Source of the DNA: Treponema sp.
Lineage (GTDB): Bacteria > Spirochaetota > Spirochaetia > Treponematales > Treponemataceae
DNA length: 64,000 nucleotides
Reading direction: 5' to 3'
Assembly: GCA_017940005.1 (NCBI GenBank)
Contig: JAGAZO010000001.1
Coordinates: 1 to 64,000, forward strand
The notes under the pieces were generated by a model. The model was given only the letters and a program-made list of their open reading frames with translations, ran no database searches and was not told the DNA's origin. Position 1 is the first letter of the stretch. Each line of letters opens with the position of its first letter. Positions 27,978 through 37,943 of the stretch are shown here, in pieces. Made by a program: the position numbers and the translations under genes.

Positions 27978-28006
27978 AGTATAAATTGCACAATACTCTT
28001 TGTCAA
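27978..28006 (-). promoter_or_regulatory. Promoter of cNMP operon
   Basis: TTGACA (28006-28001), 17-bp spacer, TATACT (27983-27978) on the minus strand; near-perfect sigma-70 match. Confidence 0.75.
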
Positions 28007-28037
28007 TCTTTAAAATCGGCATAAAACAAACGCATCT

Positions 28038-29027
28038 TTACCATATCCCACAAAAAATGATTTCTGGCTCAAGGACGAATCCTGTCTGCTTATGCACTTC
28101 ATCTTGCGCATGTTCGACGAGCTGCTGTACGTCGCGCGCTGTCGCGTTTCCCGTGTTGATGATAAAGTTGCCGTGCCACGGCGCAATCTGCGCGCCGCCG
28201 ATTTGAACGCCTTTGAGGCCGCATTCGTCGATGATTTTTCCGCTCGGTTTTCCGAACGCGCGGTTGTTTTTGAAAACGCTTCCCGCGCTCGGGCATTTGA
28301 AGTGACCTTTTGCGCTGCGCTCGCGGGCAAAGCGGCGGCAGCGTTCCGCAATCGCTTGTTGCGCACCGGGTACATGGCGCGTTTTAAAGCGCGCGCGCGT
28401 GATGATGCAGTGCTTTTTTTGAAACGGCGAAACTTTGTACGCCCAGTCTGCTTGGTCGCACCTGTATGTGGCGCGTTCAAGCGTTTGACAATCGATGTAG
28501 TCTGCGGAAAAAAGCACGTCGCTTGCTGAAACGTCAAAGCAGCGCGCGTTCATGTAGAGCGCGCCGCCAGCAGTGCCGGGAAGCCCCGCAAATGATTCAA
28601 GCCCCGCCCGCTCGTGCTCCGTGCAAAACGAAACGACAGCGGAAACAGCAGCTCCCGCGCCGCACGTGACGATTGCAGGCGGGCGGCTCTCTGCACTGCA
28701 CGGCACATCGTGGGACAACGATTTGTCGGGCGTGCCGCTTTCGAGCGCAACATCGTTCAGCTTGCACGTGGAGATGACCGCTCCTTCAAAGCCGCTGTCC
28801 GACACGATGACGTTTGAGCCGCCGCCGAGCACAAAGTACGGCGCGTCGCATTCGCGGAAAACAGTGAGCGCGTACAGGAGCGATTCTTCGTCGTGCGGCT
28901 CGACAAAAAGCGGTGCCGCGCCGCCGACGCGCATTGTTGTGCGATGCGCCATATTTTCCGAGCGCGTTACTGTGCCGCGAAAGTGCGGCGTATTGAATTT
29001 TTCAGCAGTTTGGCGTATGCTTGTCAT
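28038..29027 (-). CDS. murB: UDP-N-acetylenolpyruvoylglucosamine reductase
   Basis: 329-aa FAD enzyme that reduces UDP-GlcNAc-enolpyruvate to UDP-MurNAc in peptidoglycan synthesis. FAD-binding segment [14 protein letters not shown] and [14 protein letters not shown]; catalytic Ser in [12 protein letters not shown]-terminal [15 protein letters not shown] and [13 protein letters not shown]. The start MTSIRQT at 29027 is chosen over an upstream in-frame ATG because TATACT at 29034-29039 ends 6 nt before it. GGAG overlaps that gap but is only 3 nt from the ATG. Divergent from cysS. Confidence 0.93.
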   Translation of the reverse strand: MTSIRQTAEKFNTPHFRGTVTRSENMAHRTTMRVGGAAPLFVEPHDEESLLYALTVFRECDAPYFVLGGGSNVIVSDSGFEGAVISTCKLNDVALESGTPDKSLSHDVPCSAESRPPAIVTCGAGAAVSAVVSFCTEHERAGLESFAGLPGTAGGALYMNARCFDVSASDVLFSADYIDCQTLERATYRCDQADWAYKVSPFQKKHCIITRARFKTRHVPGAQQAIAERCRRFARERSAKGHFKCPSAGSVFKNNRAFGKPSGKIIDECGLKGVQIGGAQIAPWHGNFIINTGNATARDVQQLVEHAQDEVHKQTGFVLEPEIIFCGIW

Positions 29028-29077
29028 TGCTCCAGTATACTGCAACGCGCACATAATTGCGAGAGCGATGGGGCGTT

Positions 29078-29216
29078 GCGGGGAAGGAGCGACCCGTCAG
29101 GGCAAAACGTGCACGGCACGTTTTGAGCGAGTCTCGGCGAAGGCTGTGCCTGAGCCGTTCCCCGCTAGAAGGGGGAGCGAACAACGAAGTGTGAGCGCGG
29201 GGGAAGGCGTTCCCCC
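29078..29216. other. Hairpin-rich leader between murB and cysS
   Basis: Three perfect dyads: GCGGGGAA (29078) with TTCCCCGC (29158-29165) enclosing AAAACGTGC/GCACGTTTT (29104-29124), then GGGGGAA/TTCCCCC (29199-29216). It is GC-rich compared with neighbours. It ends just before a TATAAA and the cysS start, so it could be a regulatory leader or a repeat; no known riboswitch is recognised. Confidence 0.55.
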
Positions 29217-29232
29217 GTATAAAAAAAGGCTT

Positions 29233-30852
29233 ATGAGTTTACGATTATTTAATACGATGGGGCGTACCATGCAGGAGTTCGCTCCGATTACGCCGGGCTT
29301 TGTTGGGTTTTACGGCTGCGGACCGACAGTGTACAATTATGCGCACATTGGCAATTTGCGCGCGTATGTGTTTCTCGATGTGCTCGACAGGACGCTTTCA
29401 TATCTCGGCTACAAAAAAAAGCACGTGATGAACATCACCGACATTGGGCACCTTTCGGGTGACGATGATTCAGGCGAAGACAAAATGCTCAAGAGCGCAA
29501 ACGAGCGGCATCAGTCGGTGCTCGAAGTGGCGCAGTTTTACACGGATGCGTTTTTTCGCGACATAGACGCGCTCAACATCACGCGCCCTGATGTTGTGTG
29601 CAAGGCGACTGAACACGTTGACGACATGATTGCGCTCATCAAAAGAATTGAAGCGAACGGGCACACGTACCTGGCAGGCGGCAACTTGTACTACGATGTT
29701 TCGACGTATGCTGATTACGGGAAGCTTGCGCATTTGAATCTCGACGACTTGAAAGCGGGCGCGCGCGTTGGTGTTGACAAAAACAAGCGCAATCCGCATG
29801 ACTTTGTGCTGTGGTTCACAAAGTCAAAATTTGAAAATCAAGCGCTCACGTGGGAAAGCCCGTGGGGACGCGGCTATCCAGGCTGGCACATCGAGTGCTC
29901 GGCGATGAGCATGAAATATTTGGGCGAGCAATTTGACATTCACACGGGCGGCATTGACCACATTCCCGTGCATCACACAAACGAGATTGCGCAGTCAGAA
30001 GGCGCGACCGGCAAAAAGTGGGTGAACTACTGGCTGCACAATGAATTTCTTGTGATTGCAAAAGACAAGGGCGATGGCGCGACTGCGGCTAGTGCCAAAA
30101 ACGGTGCAAAGATGTCAAAATCGTCTGGCAACTTTTTGACGCTCCAGTCGCTCAGAGACAAAGGATACGACGCGCTCGACTACCGCTACTTTTTGCTCGG
30201 TGCGCAGTATCGAAGCCAAGTGTTTTTCAGCTGGGACGCGATGACGAGCGCAAAAAACGCGCGGGCGGCGCTCGTAAAACGCGTGGCGCAAATCAGTGAA
30301 GCGGCGCATCATGCAGGTGCTTCGGGCGCGGACGGCATGAGCGCGAGCACGTCGGCGAACTGCGCGGGCGGCTCATATATAGATGGCATGAAAACAAGCG
30401 GCGCGGAAGTGGCTGCGCGGCAATCATGCGCGCGCACGGACAGCGCGCATGCGTTGAGCGAGGCAGCGCGCGCGCATCACGATGCGTTCAAAGCGGCGCT
30501 CGAAAACGATTTGGCAACGCCGCACGCGTTGAGCGTGCTGCACGGTGTGCTCAAAGACACGCGCCTTGCACCAAAAGAAGCGCTCGCGCTCGTCAAAAAT
30601 ATGGACAGCGTGCTCGGCTTGCAGCTTGAAACATGCGCTCAAAGCGTCCGCGAGCAGCGCGTTGCATGTGTCAGCTCGCACGAAGGAGATGAGGAAGCGC
30701 ACGAGATAGAAGCGCTCATCGCAGCCCGCGCGCAGGCAAAAAAAGCGAAAGACTTTGCTGCGGCAGATAAAATCAGAAGCGACTTGGCAGCGCGCGGCAT
30801 TATCATCACAGACACGCCGCAGGGTACCGTGTGGAAACGCAGCGCGCCGTGA
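29233..30852 (+). CDS. cysS: Cysteinyl-tRNA synthetase
   Basis: 539-aa class I synthetase charging tRNA-Cys. [20 protein letters not shown] (zinc Cys and HIGH-type HIGN), [33 protein letters not shown] (zinc ligands), KMSKSSGN, and DALR-type C-terminal helices. Between the core and the C-terminal domain lies a low-complexity insertion of about 45 residues (roughly 365-410, Ala/Ser/Gly rich) absent from typical CysS of about 465 aa. The ATG at 29233 is chosen by the [11 protein letters not shown]-terminus; upstream in-frame sequence is the antisense of murB. First gene of the line leading to the ECF sigma gene. Confidence 0.93.
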   Translation: MSLRLFNTMGRTMQEFAPITPGFVGFYGCGPTVYNYAHIGNLRAYVFLDVLDRTLSYLGYKKKHVMNITDIGHLSGDDDSGEDKMLKSANERHQSVLEVAQFYTDAFFRDIDALNITRPDVVCKATEHVDDMIALIKRIEANGHTYLAGGNLYYDVSTYADYGKLAHLNLDDLKAGARVGVDKNKRNPHDFVLWFTKSKFENQALTWESPWGRGYPGWHIECSAMSMKYLGEQFDIHTGGIDHIPVHHTNEIAQSEGATGKKWVNYWLHNEFLVIAKDKGDGATAASAKNGAKMSKSSGNFLTLQSLRDKGYDALDYRYFLLGAQYRSQVFFSWDAMTSAKNARAALVKRVAQISEAAHHAGASGADGMSASTSANCAGGSYIDGMKTSGAEVAARQSCARTDSAHALSEAARAHHDAFKAALENDLATPHALSVLHGVLKDTRLAPKEALALVKNMDSVLGLQLETCAQSVREQRVACVSSHEGDEEAHEIEALIAARAQAKKAKDFAAADKIRSDLAARGIIITDTPQGTVWKRSAP

Positions 30853-30949
30853 GCGGGAACTGCATGCGGCAGGCGGCAACTATTGCCGCACCATGCTGCT
30901 GACAGCACACTGTTGACGGGCAAAAGTATTGTAACATTTTGGAGTTTTA

Positions 30950-31516
30950 GTGTTTATGGATATAGCGGAAAGCCAGCGGGAAACAGGCGCGCTCAACGCG
31001 GGAAACGACGCCGACTTTAAAACAATATACGACGCGACAATGCAGCTGCTTTTCAGAATTTCATATCGCATTGTAAATGATGAAGAAGCTGCCGAAGATT
31101 TAGCGCATGATTCGCTCATAAAGGCAAACGAAAAAAGCCTGGCATTTCCGTCGCTCAACGACGCAAAATACTGGCTTATCCGCGTGGTGAAAAACGCGTC
31201 GCTCAATTACGTAAAGCGCAAAGGGCGCGAGCGCAAAGCGTATCAAAAGGTGCTATACGAAGAGCGTCATACAGTGCCGTCGGGCGAAACAGATTTGCTC
31301 AAAGCTGAAAGCGTAAAAAAAGCGCGCGAGGCGTTGTCGCAGCTGCCCGAAAAGCTCCGCGAGGTGCTTGTGTTGCGCGAGTACGGCGACCTGAACTACA
31401 AAGAGATTGGCAAAACGTTGGGAATTACGGAGGGAAACGTAAAAGTTCGCGTGTTTCGCGCGCGCGAGCAATTAGCAAAAATGTTAGGAGAAGATGATGT
31501 CTACTTGTCCGAGTAA
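30950..31516 (+). CDS. rpoE: ECF RNA polymerase sigma factor (RpoE-like)
   Basis: 188-aa group 4 sigma factor with only regions 2 (IYDATMQLLFRISYRIVN; AEDLAHDSLIKA; AKYWLIRVVKNASLNYVKRK) and 4 (LPEKLREVLVLREYGDLNYK; EIGKTLGITEGNVKVRVFRA). It would drive an envelope-response regulon when released by the anti-sigma factor encoded next. The start may be GTG at 30950 (GGAG 5 nt upstream) or ATG at 30956. It overlaps the anti-sigma gene by 20 bp. Confidence 0.9.
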   Translation: MFMDIAESQRETGALNAGNDADFKTIYDATMQLLFRISYRIVNDEEAAEDLAHDSLIKANEKSLAFPSLNDAKYWLIRVVKNASLNYVKRKGRERKAYQKVLYEERHTVPSGETDLLKAESVKKAREALSQLPEKLREVLVLREYGDLNYKEIGKTLGITEGNVKVRVFRAREQLAKMLGEDDVYLSE

Positions 31517-32198
31517 CGATATTCATTCAATTTATCTCGACAACGAGCTGCCCGCTTCGTATGTAGCAGAATACGAGGCTCATGTCAAAACGTGCGAAAG
31601 TTGCGCGCAAAAGATTACTGCGTTCCGTGCATTGCACGACGCGCTTAAAACAGAAGCGCTTGCTACTACGCCCGACAGCCACTACCTTGCGCAGAGTTGG
31701 GAGCGGTTGCAGGTGCGCAAAAGCTACAGCAGAGTGACAAAGCACGTACACGAGTACCCGCAAAATCGTCTTAAATATGCAGCAGCAGTAGCTGCGGCAG
31801 TACTGCTCGGCATACTGATTCCAACAAAATTTTTACACACATCTGCTGCAATGCAAACGCAGACATCGCTCACGCCCATCTCAAGAAATAGTTCTGTCGC
31901 TTTATCAAAAGACAATATCGTAATAAACGGTAACTTGGAGCAGCTTGATGTTTTTGCGCCGCCGTTTTCATCAAACGAACATTCGCATGCATTCGTAAAA
32001 TACAACGGTGCATTCCCTACGCATATGTCTGCGCGCAGTGCAGCTGAAAGGACTCGCGGCGATTTCGATGTGTTCCGTCCCGACTTTGATGATGGACATG
32101 CAATCACCATAAAAATAAGCGTGCCTGGAATAGTCGCTCCCCCGCTTCTCGCCAATGTAGATATGCCTACAGCACAGTTTTCGAGCGCAATAAAGTGA
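31497..32198 (+). CDS. Zinc-finger anti-sigma factor, membrane-anchored
   Basis: 233 aa. N-terminal ZAS motif (EYEAHVKTCESCAQ: HxxxCxxC) as in anti-ECF factors, a membrane helix near residues 95-115 (YAAAVAAAVLLGILIPTKF) and an extracytoplasmic C-terminal domain of about 120 residues. It should sequester the ECF factor encoded upstream. ATG at 31497 is 6 nt from AGGAG; an ATG 3 nt upstream is too close. The extracytoplasmic part is probably the signal-sensing or cleavage region. Confidence 0.85.
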   Translation: MSTCPSNDIHSIYLDNELPASYVAEYEAHVKTCESCAQKITAFRALHDALKTEALATTPDSHYLAQSWERLQVRKSYSRVTKHVHEYPQNRLKYAAAVAAAVLLGILIPTKFLHTSAAMQTQTSLTPISRNSSVALSKDNIVINGNLEQLDVFAPPFSSNEHSHAFVKYNGAFPTHMSARSAAERTRGDFDVFRPDFDDGHAITIKISVPGIVAPPLLANVDMPTAQFSSAIK

Positions 32199-33904
32199 AC
32201 GCTTCAGGACAATTTAGCTATTCTTTCAGAAAATCGCCTCTATTCAGAGTAAGTTGCAGTATTGCCATCATCATCGTTATTTCGTTTATTCTTTTTTTTA
32301 CAGAACGACAGATGAAACGCATTCCTGTAATTACTAATTTGCAGCCTCCAATAGGCTCTCCTGGTGATATAGTCATAATCACTGGAAAAAATTTTGGTAA
32401 TTCTCGCGGCGCAAGCTTTGTAGAATTCGGTGGTAGCAGACTTACGGCAAGCTCGTATCTTTCGTGGACAGATACAGAAATCAAAGTCGTACTCCCCGCC
32501 AATGTGCAGGACGGACTCGTTGTCGTTGGTACAGATAAAATAAAATCAAAACCGTCGTTTTTTGCAAATGAGCGGGAAATTCCTGTAGCTGTTCGTCCAA
32601 ATAGGCAGACATCTACGCCTGTAATAGCTTCGCTGCCAACAACATCGCTTGCCGTAGGTGATTTACTTGTTATCACCGGCAGCAATTTTGGCAGCACCTA
32701 CGACAATGCCGCCGTATATTTTACAGCCTCTCGCGACGATGCTGCAACGCGCACCGGCGTTTCACATGACGGCACGTATAGCGACAGCACACATTACATA
32801 CAAGCAAACAAAAACGATTTCGATTATGAGTTCTGGAGCGACACAGAGATACAAGTGCGCGTGCCGGACGGCGCAGTGACGGGCAATATATATGTTCAAA
32901 CGCCGCTCGGAAAATCTACACAGCAAAAAATCACGATAGATTCTCGAGCCGGCACAAAAACATTTGGCTCATCTCGTACCTATCTTTTGCAGCTCTCCGC
33001 AGACATAGCTGACATTGTTGTAACAGAGCCGACGACAATACGGCTGTATTTTCCACGCCCTATACGCACATCCTCGCAGCCATCCATAGAGCTGACAGAA
33101 TGCATTCCTGAACCTGCAATTACAGATTATCAAAATACGATAATCCAACAACTGCAAATAACAAAAGCAACGCAACAAACAAAAAAACGATTCAGCGAGA
33201 ACTTTGTCGTCTCTGTATATGAAGTGCATACAATAGTGCGACCGCAGGCTATTCAACCATATTCATCTATGAGTGAAAATCTATTTGCCACAGCAACACG
33301 CTCAGACAACTTTATACTTGCTGCCGATAAATCAGTTATAACAACGGTACAGCAGATTGTCGGCAATGTGACTAATCCGTATAATAAAGCTCGTCTCATC
33401 TACAACTACATGATTGACAACTACCGCCTCGAAAAGACTGCTGCAACGACAAGTACCCCTCTCAATCTATTGAACCGCAAACGCGGGGATGCATATGATT
33501 TTGCAATCATGTATACAACGTTACTCAGAGCCACAGGTATTCCTGCGCTTACAGACAGCGGCATCCTCATCGATAAAGACTTGCAAGCGCGCACACACTG
33601 GTGGTGTGAGTTTTATGTGGGCGGCATAGGCTGGATCCCCGTCGATGTTGCGCTTGGTGCAGGTTTAGCATATCAAAGCTGGACAAATATAGACAACACG
33701 CGCGAATACTATTTCGGCAATCTCGATTCGCAGCATGTAACGTTTTCACGCGGCATAAATGAGATAAAATCAAGCACAGACAGCACAAAAATAGTTCAGC
33801 GTCCGCGCGGCTATGCATTGCAAACAGTGTGGGAAGAATCCTCTCAAAAAACAATCAAATATAGCTCGTTCTGGGCTGCTCCGATTGTGCTCGGCGTATA
33901 TTAA
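32195..33904 (+). CDS. Membrane-anchored TIG/transglutaminase-like protein lacking the catalytic Cys
   Basis: 569 aa. One N-terminal membrane helix (SIAIIIVISFILFF), two IPT/TIG Ig-like domains (PVITNLQPPIGSPGDIVIIT; PVIASLPTTSLAVGDLLVIT), and a C-terminal transglutaminase-like fold. The usual catalytic Cys of the GDC motif is Ala here (RKRGDAYDFAIMYTTLLRA), while the His (THWWCEFYV) and Asp (GWIPVDVAL) regions remain, so it is probably a binding pseudoenzyme. The GTG start overlaps the anti-sigma stop (GTGA), placing it in the ECF operon and suggesting an envelope role. Confidence 0.75.
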   Translation: MNASGQFSYSFRKSPLFRVSCSIAIIIVISFILFFTERQMKRIPVITNLQPPIGSPGDIVIITGKNFGNSRGASFVEFGGSRLTASSYLSWTDTEIKVVLPANVQDGLVVVGTDKIKSKPSFFANEREIPVAVRPNRQTSTPVIASLPTTSLAVGDLLVITGSNFGSTYDNAAVYFTASRDDAATRTGVSHDGTYSDSTHYIQANKNDFDYEFWSDTEIQVRVPDGAVTGNIYVQTPLGKSTQQKITIDSRAGTKTFGSSRTYLLQLSADIADIVVTEPTTIRLYFPRPIRTSSQPSIELTECIPEPAITDYQNTIIQQLQITKATQQTKKRFSENFVVSVYEVHTIVRPQAIQPYSSMSENLFATATRSDNFILAADKSVITTVQQIVGNVTNPYNKARLIYNYMIDNYRLEKTAATTSTPLNLLNRKRGDAYDFAIMYTTLLRATGIPALTDSGILIDKDLQARTHWWCEFYVGGIGWIPVDVALGAGLAYQSWTNIDNTREYYFGNLDSQHVTFSRGINEIKSSTDSTKIVQRPRGYALQTVWEESSQKTIKYSSFWAAPIVLGVY

Positions 33905-33956
33905 TCTATGGCGCGCCCGTGTGACGCTCATGCAATAAATTTTATAGGAGAACGGA

Positions 33957-34745
33957 ATGATAACAAAAATACTTTCTGTAGGCGGCTCTATCATTGCGCC
34001 GGAAAAACCTGATGTTGATTTTTTGCGCCAGTTCGTCGCTATGGCGCGCGCATGGATAAGCGCAGAAAACGACAGGCGGCTCATATTTGTTGCAGGCGGC
34101 GGCGCACCTGCGCGCGTGTATCAGCACGCATACCGCGAAGTGCTCGCAGATACAGGCATGTCGCAATGCGGCGCGGCACAATCAAGCGGCGCAAGGCGGT
34201 CTGACGCAGCGCAGGACAGCGGCGTAGTGAATGCTGGCAGTGCACTACAAGCAGACAGCGACGCAGCAGACTGGATTGGCATTATGGCGACACGCCTGAA
34301 CGCGCAGCTACTCAAGGCGTGTTGCGGAAGTTTGTGCACTGACGACGTTGTGTACAATCCCACAGGCGACGTGTCGTTTACCGGAAAGATTCTCGTTGCA
34401 TCGGGCTGGAAGCCCGGCTTTTCCACAGACAACGACGCAGTATTGCTTGCAGAAAAATTCAGCGCCGATACGGTAGTAAATCTTTCAAATATAGAAAAAG
34501 TGTACACTGACGACCCGCGCAAAAATCCCGACGCAAAACCGCTCGATGGTATCTCATGGAACGATTTTCGCGTCATGGTAGGCGATGAATGGACGCCTGG
34601 CAAAAACACGCCGTTTGACCCTGTTGCAAGCAAAAAAGCGGAACAGCTTGGCTTGACAGTTATCTGCGCGTCGGGAAAAAACATCGAAAACATACGCGCA
34701 ATACTCGACGAAAAGGAATTCGTCGGCACAAAAATCGGCGGGTAG
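33957..34745 (+). CDS. Amino-acid-kinase-family protein, archaeal-type UMP kinase-like
   Basis: 262 aa. ILSVGGSIIAPEKPD (phosphate loop), FVAGGGAPARVYQ, FSTDNDAVLLAEKFSAD and VVNLSNIEKVYTDDPRKNPD match UMP kinases of the archaeal PyrH branch, which phosphorylate UMP to UDP. An Ala/Ser/Gln-rich insertion of about 35 residues (about 67-103) splits the usual fold. AGGAG lies 8 nt upstream of the ATG. It lies 52 bp after the TIG protein gene and before ackA, which has its own promoter. Confidence 0.75.
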   Translation: MITKILSVGGSIIAPEKPDVDFLRQFVAMARAWISAENDRRLIFVAGGGAPARVYQHAYREVLADTGMSQCGAAQSSGARRSDAAQDSGVVNAGSALQADSDAADWIGIMATRLNAQLLKACCGSLCTDDVVYNPTGDVSFTGKILVASGWKPGFSTDNDAVLLAEKFSADTVVNLSNIEKVYTDDPRKNPDAKPLDGISWNDFRVMVGDEWTPGKNTPFDPVASKKAEQLGLTVICASGKNIENIRAILDEKEFVGTKIGG

Positions 34746-34816
34746 CGTTTCTGTGCAAGCGACTTGCAATCCTGTAGCGTTCTGCATAAAAATCACACAC
34801 GGTAACAAAAAATCGG

Positions 34817-34845
34817 TTGAAAAAGATTGCGATTTTTTTTATAAT
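34817..34845 (+). promoter_or_regulatory. ackA promoter
   Basis: TTGAAA (34817-34822), 17-bp spacer, TATAAT (34840-34845). Transcription would start near 34852, giving a leader of about 41 nt that includes the ribosome site. Confidence 0.75.
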
Positions 34846-34892
34846 CAACCCGTTCAACAGTTTCAAATACATCTTTTTTCGAGGAAATGCCT

Positions 34893-36227
34893 ATGGTCAT
34901 CTTAACACTCAACTGCGGTTCGTCTTCCGCAAAATATCAAGTTTACGACTGGGACAACAAAGAAGTGCTGTGCTCAGGGGTCGTCGAGCGCGTTACAGAA
35001 AGTGGCTCTGTAATCACGCACAAAGTCGGTGCAGAAAAGCATGTTGTCGAAAGCCCGTGTCCTACACACAAAGAAGCGATTGAGCTCATTATGAAAGAAA
35101 TCACTGATCCGAAAGTCGGTGTCATACAAGACATGAGCGCAGTAGGGGCTGTCGGCCACCGTGTTGTGCAGGGCGGTGACAAATTCACAAAATCAGTCAT
35201 CATCACGCCGGAAGTGCTCAAAATATTCCGTGAAGTGCAAGACTTAGCACCGCTTCACAATCCAGCGAACATCACCGGCATTGAAGCAGCACAAAAAGTG
35301 TTCCCATCAGTGCCACACTGCGCAATCATCGACACCGCATGGCATCAGACAATGCCCGCATCCTCGTATATGTATGCAATCCCGCACGAATGGTACGAAA
35401 AATATCACGCGCGCCGCTACGGATTCCATGGCACATCCTTTTTGTATACAGCAAAACGCGCTGCGGTGCTGCTTGACAAAAAACCAGCAGATACCAATTT
35501 AATAATTTGCCATCTCGGAAACGGCTCGTCAATGTGCGCAGTTAAAAACGGCGTTTCATACGACACAACAATGGGACTCACACCGTTAGAAGGGCTCATC
35601 ATGGGTACGCGCTCTGGCGATCTCGATCCAGAACTTCCATTTTACATCATGCGCAAAGCGGGAATGAGCGCGGACGACGTTGACAAAGCGCTCAGCAAAA
35701 AAAGCGGCTTGCTCGGCATAACAGCCGGCAAGTATTCTGACTTCCGCGACATAGAAGAAGCAGCGTCAAAAGGCGACGAGCTTGCATTGCTTGCAATTGA
35801 CATGGTAGCATACCGCATAAAAAAAGACATAGGTGCATACAAAGCTGCTCTTGGCAACGTTGACGCAATTATATTCACTGCAGGAATTGGCGAGCATTCA
35901 CCAACAGTTCGCGGACGCTGCATTGCAGGTCTCGAAGAGCTTGGCATCAAAATGGATGAGAACAAAAACAAACTTGCAGTTTCAAGCAACGCAGAAACAT
36001 GCATCAGCGCGGACGACAGCAAGACAAAAATCTTTGTCATTCCGACAGATGAAGAACTCGTCATGACAGAAGATGCATATGCGCTTATGAAAGGCACGTA
36101 TGACGTGCATACGAATTTTACGTACACATTCCAAGACGCCGCCTACGTGAACAAAGCGCGCGAAAAAGGCTTGAAAGGCGATCTTGAAAAAACTCCGCAG
36201 ATGAGAGACATCCTCGCAAAAAAATAA
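34893..36227 (+). CDS. ackA: Acetate kinase
   Basis: 444 aa; interconverts acetyl phosphate and acetate with ATP formation, a main energy step in fermentative spirochaetes. [84 protein letters not shown] and [10 protein letters not shown] are all present. The second ATG (34893) has GAGGA 7 nt upstream and is preferred over the ATG 6 nt earlier. A terminator follows the stop. Confidence 0.95.
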   Translation: MVILTLNCGSSSAKYQVYDWDNKEVLCSGVVERVTESGSVITHKVGAEKHVVESPCPTHKEAIELIMKEITDPKVGVIQDMSAVGAVGHRVVQGGDKFTKSVIITPEVLKIFREVQDLAPLHNPANITGIEAAQKVFPSVPHCAIIDTAWHQTMPASSYMYAIPHEWYEKYHARRYGFHGTSFLYTAKRAAVLLDKKPADTNLIICHLGNGSSMCAVKNGVSYDTTMGLTPLEGLIMGTRSGDLDPELPFYIMRKAGMSADDVDKALSKKSGLLGITAGKYSDFRDIEEAASKGDELALLAIDMVAYRIKKDIGAYKAALGNVDAIIFTAGIGEHSPTVRGRCIAGLEELGIKMDENKNKLAVSSNAETCISADDSKTKIFVIPTDEELVMTEDAYALMKGTYDVHTNFTYTFQDAAYVNKAREKGLKGDLEKTPQMRDILAKK

Positions 36228-36246
36228 GCGCAGAGCTGTATGACAG

Positions 36247-36279
36247 ATGCCGAGTTCTACTGACGGACTCGGTATTTTT
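36247..36279 (+). terminator. ackA terminator
   Basis: ATGCCGAGT pairs with ACTCGGTAT (one G-U) around an 11-nt loop and is followed by TTTT; 19 nt after the ackA stop. Confidence 0.75.
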
Positions 36280-36376
36280 ATCTGTACATGCCTATATTCT
36301 TTTAGGCAGCACCTGCCTGTTCAGTTGTCTGCAATCACTACCTTCGCCGCAAAGCAGCGAGGTATGGTGCTTTGGT

Positions 36377-36640
36377 GCGCAGTTGCACGAAGTGCACGCG
36401 CACACGTACATGCGCGAGTTTTTGCCGCAGGCAAAAACTCGTAGTTAAAAACGGCACGCCATTTCAGTGCGCATTTTAAACTTCCTTGAAATTGTACAAG
36501 CGAGCAAGTTTCAGCTTGCGAGCGCGTGCAATTAGTGCGCGGTTGCACGAAGTGCACGCGCACACGTACATGCGCGAGTTTTTGCCGCAGGCAAAAACTC
36601 GTAGTTAAAAACGGCACGCCATTTCAGTGCCGTTTTTAAA
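36377..36640 (+). repeat. Family R1 repeat modules, second locus, 160-bp period
   Basis: Two units (from about 36377 and 36537) share dyads and order with 1-292. The last hairpin, AAAACGGCAC with GTGCCGTTTT (36608-36636), is a perfect terminator-like stem; the stem sequence differs from locus 1 while the loop core (ATTTCA) is shared. The hairpin GAGTTTTTGCC...GGCAAAAACTC replaces the AGTTTGC dyad of locus 1. Lies between ackA and sdpI, both of which end towards it. Confidence 0.85.
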
Positions 36641-36738
36641 CGTTCCCTAAAGATACTGCAGTCGGCTCCATACCTGACGCAGAGCGTTGGGGTATGAAAC
36701 CTTCCGCACGAATCAAAATAACTCTCTATGATTCTCAA

Positions 36739-37443
36739 TCATGAATGTAATTCATTTAATGAATCAGAATTTTTTGTTGCGCTTTTGTTGTACACAACAG
36801 CGGAATACGCAACAGGCACAATTGTCATAACGGCGAGCGAGGTGAAAAACACCACATAATAGATGCGCGTAAACGAAAATGCAAGGCTTATAAAGCCGAA
36901 CACAACCCACAAGATGCCGCCAAGCCGATGCGTTTTGCGCCATACGCCGTCGCTTTTGAGCGTCCACGGAACGCGGATGCCGATGACGTTGTTTTTGCTG
37001 ATTTTTGGAAAATAGTTTCCGACAAGCACAAAAAACGCGGACATAAGTGCGGGAATGATTTTGTGCACGGGAGCGTCAATGCCAAGCGGTTTTATTAAAA
37101 GAAGCGCCTCTGTTAAAATCGAAAGTAGCGGCACAAAAAAAGTAACAGCATAAAACAGCACGCTGTTCACTGATTTTTTGTTTTTGTACAATAGCACGCA
37201 TGCAACACAGTTTATTGCAGCGCAATAAAACGGCAAAAGAAAGACAATCACCCATTTAGGGGCAAGCGTTCCTGCTTTTCCGTGAATACCGTAATTCATG
37301 GGGATTTTTTGCGGCAACTTTTGCCACAACGCACTGCCAAATATGATTGGCACAAGGCAGAGTGCTGTGGAAACCGCTATTGCTGTGATGCTGCTCGTTT
37401 TGTTTTCTGCATCAGTTTTATCTGTGTGCTTTTCGTTTTGCAT
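36739..37443 (-). CDS. sdpI: SdpI-family integral membrane protein
   Basis: 234 aa with about six membrane helices. The SdpI signature is clear: LVGNYFPKISKNNVIGIR, VPWTLKSDGVWRKTHRLGG. In Bacillus subtilis SdpI gives immunity to the SdpC toxin and sequesters the SdpR repressor at the membrane. No SdpC-like toxin was seen here. ATG at 37443 has GGAGG 5 nt upstream; it overlaps the end of the regulator gene by 26 bp. Confidence 0.85.
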   Translation of the reverse strand: MQNEKHTDKTDAENKTSSITAIAVSTALCLVPIIFGSALWQKLPQKIPMNYGIHGKAGTLAPKWVIVFLLPFYCAAINCVACVLLYKNKKSVNSVLFYAVTFFVPLLSILTEALLLIKPLGIDAPVHKIIPALMSAFFVLVGNYFPKISKNNVIGIRVPWTLKSDGVWRKTHRLGGILWVVFGFISLAFSFTRIYYVVFFTSLAVMTIVPVAYSAVVYNKSATKNSDSLNELHS

Positions 37444-37885
37444 TTTTTCCTCCATCGTTTTGGCAGTTTGTATTTTTACGCCCGCTTTGCTTTACAGACT
37501 TTATGTTGTTTTTCACAGATTTTGCGCTGCGTTCTTTTGCAGATTTTGTGATGTTCTTTTTTACAGGTGCTGTGTTGTGTTTTGTGGATTTTGTACTATC
37601 GTTTTTTGCAGGTTTTATGCCGCCGCTTTTGCCAAACTGCTTAATCCACAGCATAAGCTCCTCGAAAACGCTTGCATTAAGCTCATAGTACACAAAGTTT
37701 TTACATTTTGTTTCGCGTACAAGCTCCGCTTTTTTGAGCAGCGAAAGATGATACGAGATAGTGGCGGCTGTCATATCAAATTGACGGCATATCTCACCCG
37801 CGCTCATGCTGCCGCTTTTCAAATGCACGAGAATGTCGCGGCGCACCGGATCTGACAACGCTTTGAATGTGTCTTGAAACGCCAT
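37418..37885 (-). CDS. sdpR: ArsR-type regulator, SdpR-like
   Basis: 155 aa. N-terminal winged helix: ALSDPVRRDILVHLKSGSMS, AGEICRQFDMTAATISYHLS, LLKKAELVRETKC. After residue 90 there is a Lys/Ser/Asn-rich tail (about 60 residues) not found in typical ArsR proteins. Coupled to sdpI, as in the Bacillus sdpRI pair where SdpR represses its own operon. A 15-bp inverted repeat next to the promoter (37906-37941) is its likely operator. Confidence 0.85.
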   Translation of the reverse strand: MAFQDTFKALSDPVRRDILVHLKSGSMSAGEICRQFDMTAATISYHLSLLKKAELVRETKCKNFVYYELNASVFEELMLWIKQFGKSGGIKPAKNDSTKSTKHNTAPVKKNITKSAKERSAKSVKNNIKSVKQSGRKNTNCQNDGGKNAKRKAHR

Positions 37886-37905
37886 ACAGTATGCCTGAAT
37901 AAAAT

Positions 37906-37941
37906 ATTTAGATAGTTTTCAAATTAGAAAATTATCTAAAT
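37906..37941. promoter_or_regulatory. Operator candidate for SdpR-like repressor
   Basis: ATTTAGATAGTTTTC and GAAAATTATCTAAAT form a 15-bp inverted repeat (one mismatch) with a 6-bp centre, placed just after the -10 box and 20 bp before the regulator ATG; ideal for autorepression. Confidence 0.7.
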
Positions 37942-37943
37942 AG

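Noticed and set aside
28573-29232. In-frame upstream extension of cysS by 220 codons
   Set aside because: It is the antisense of murB and the structured leader; the canonical CysS N-terminus starts at 29233.
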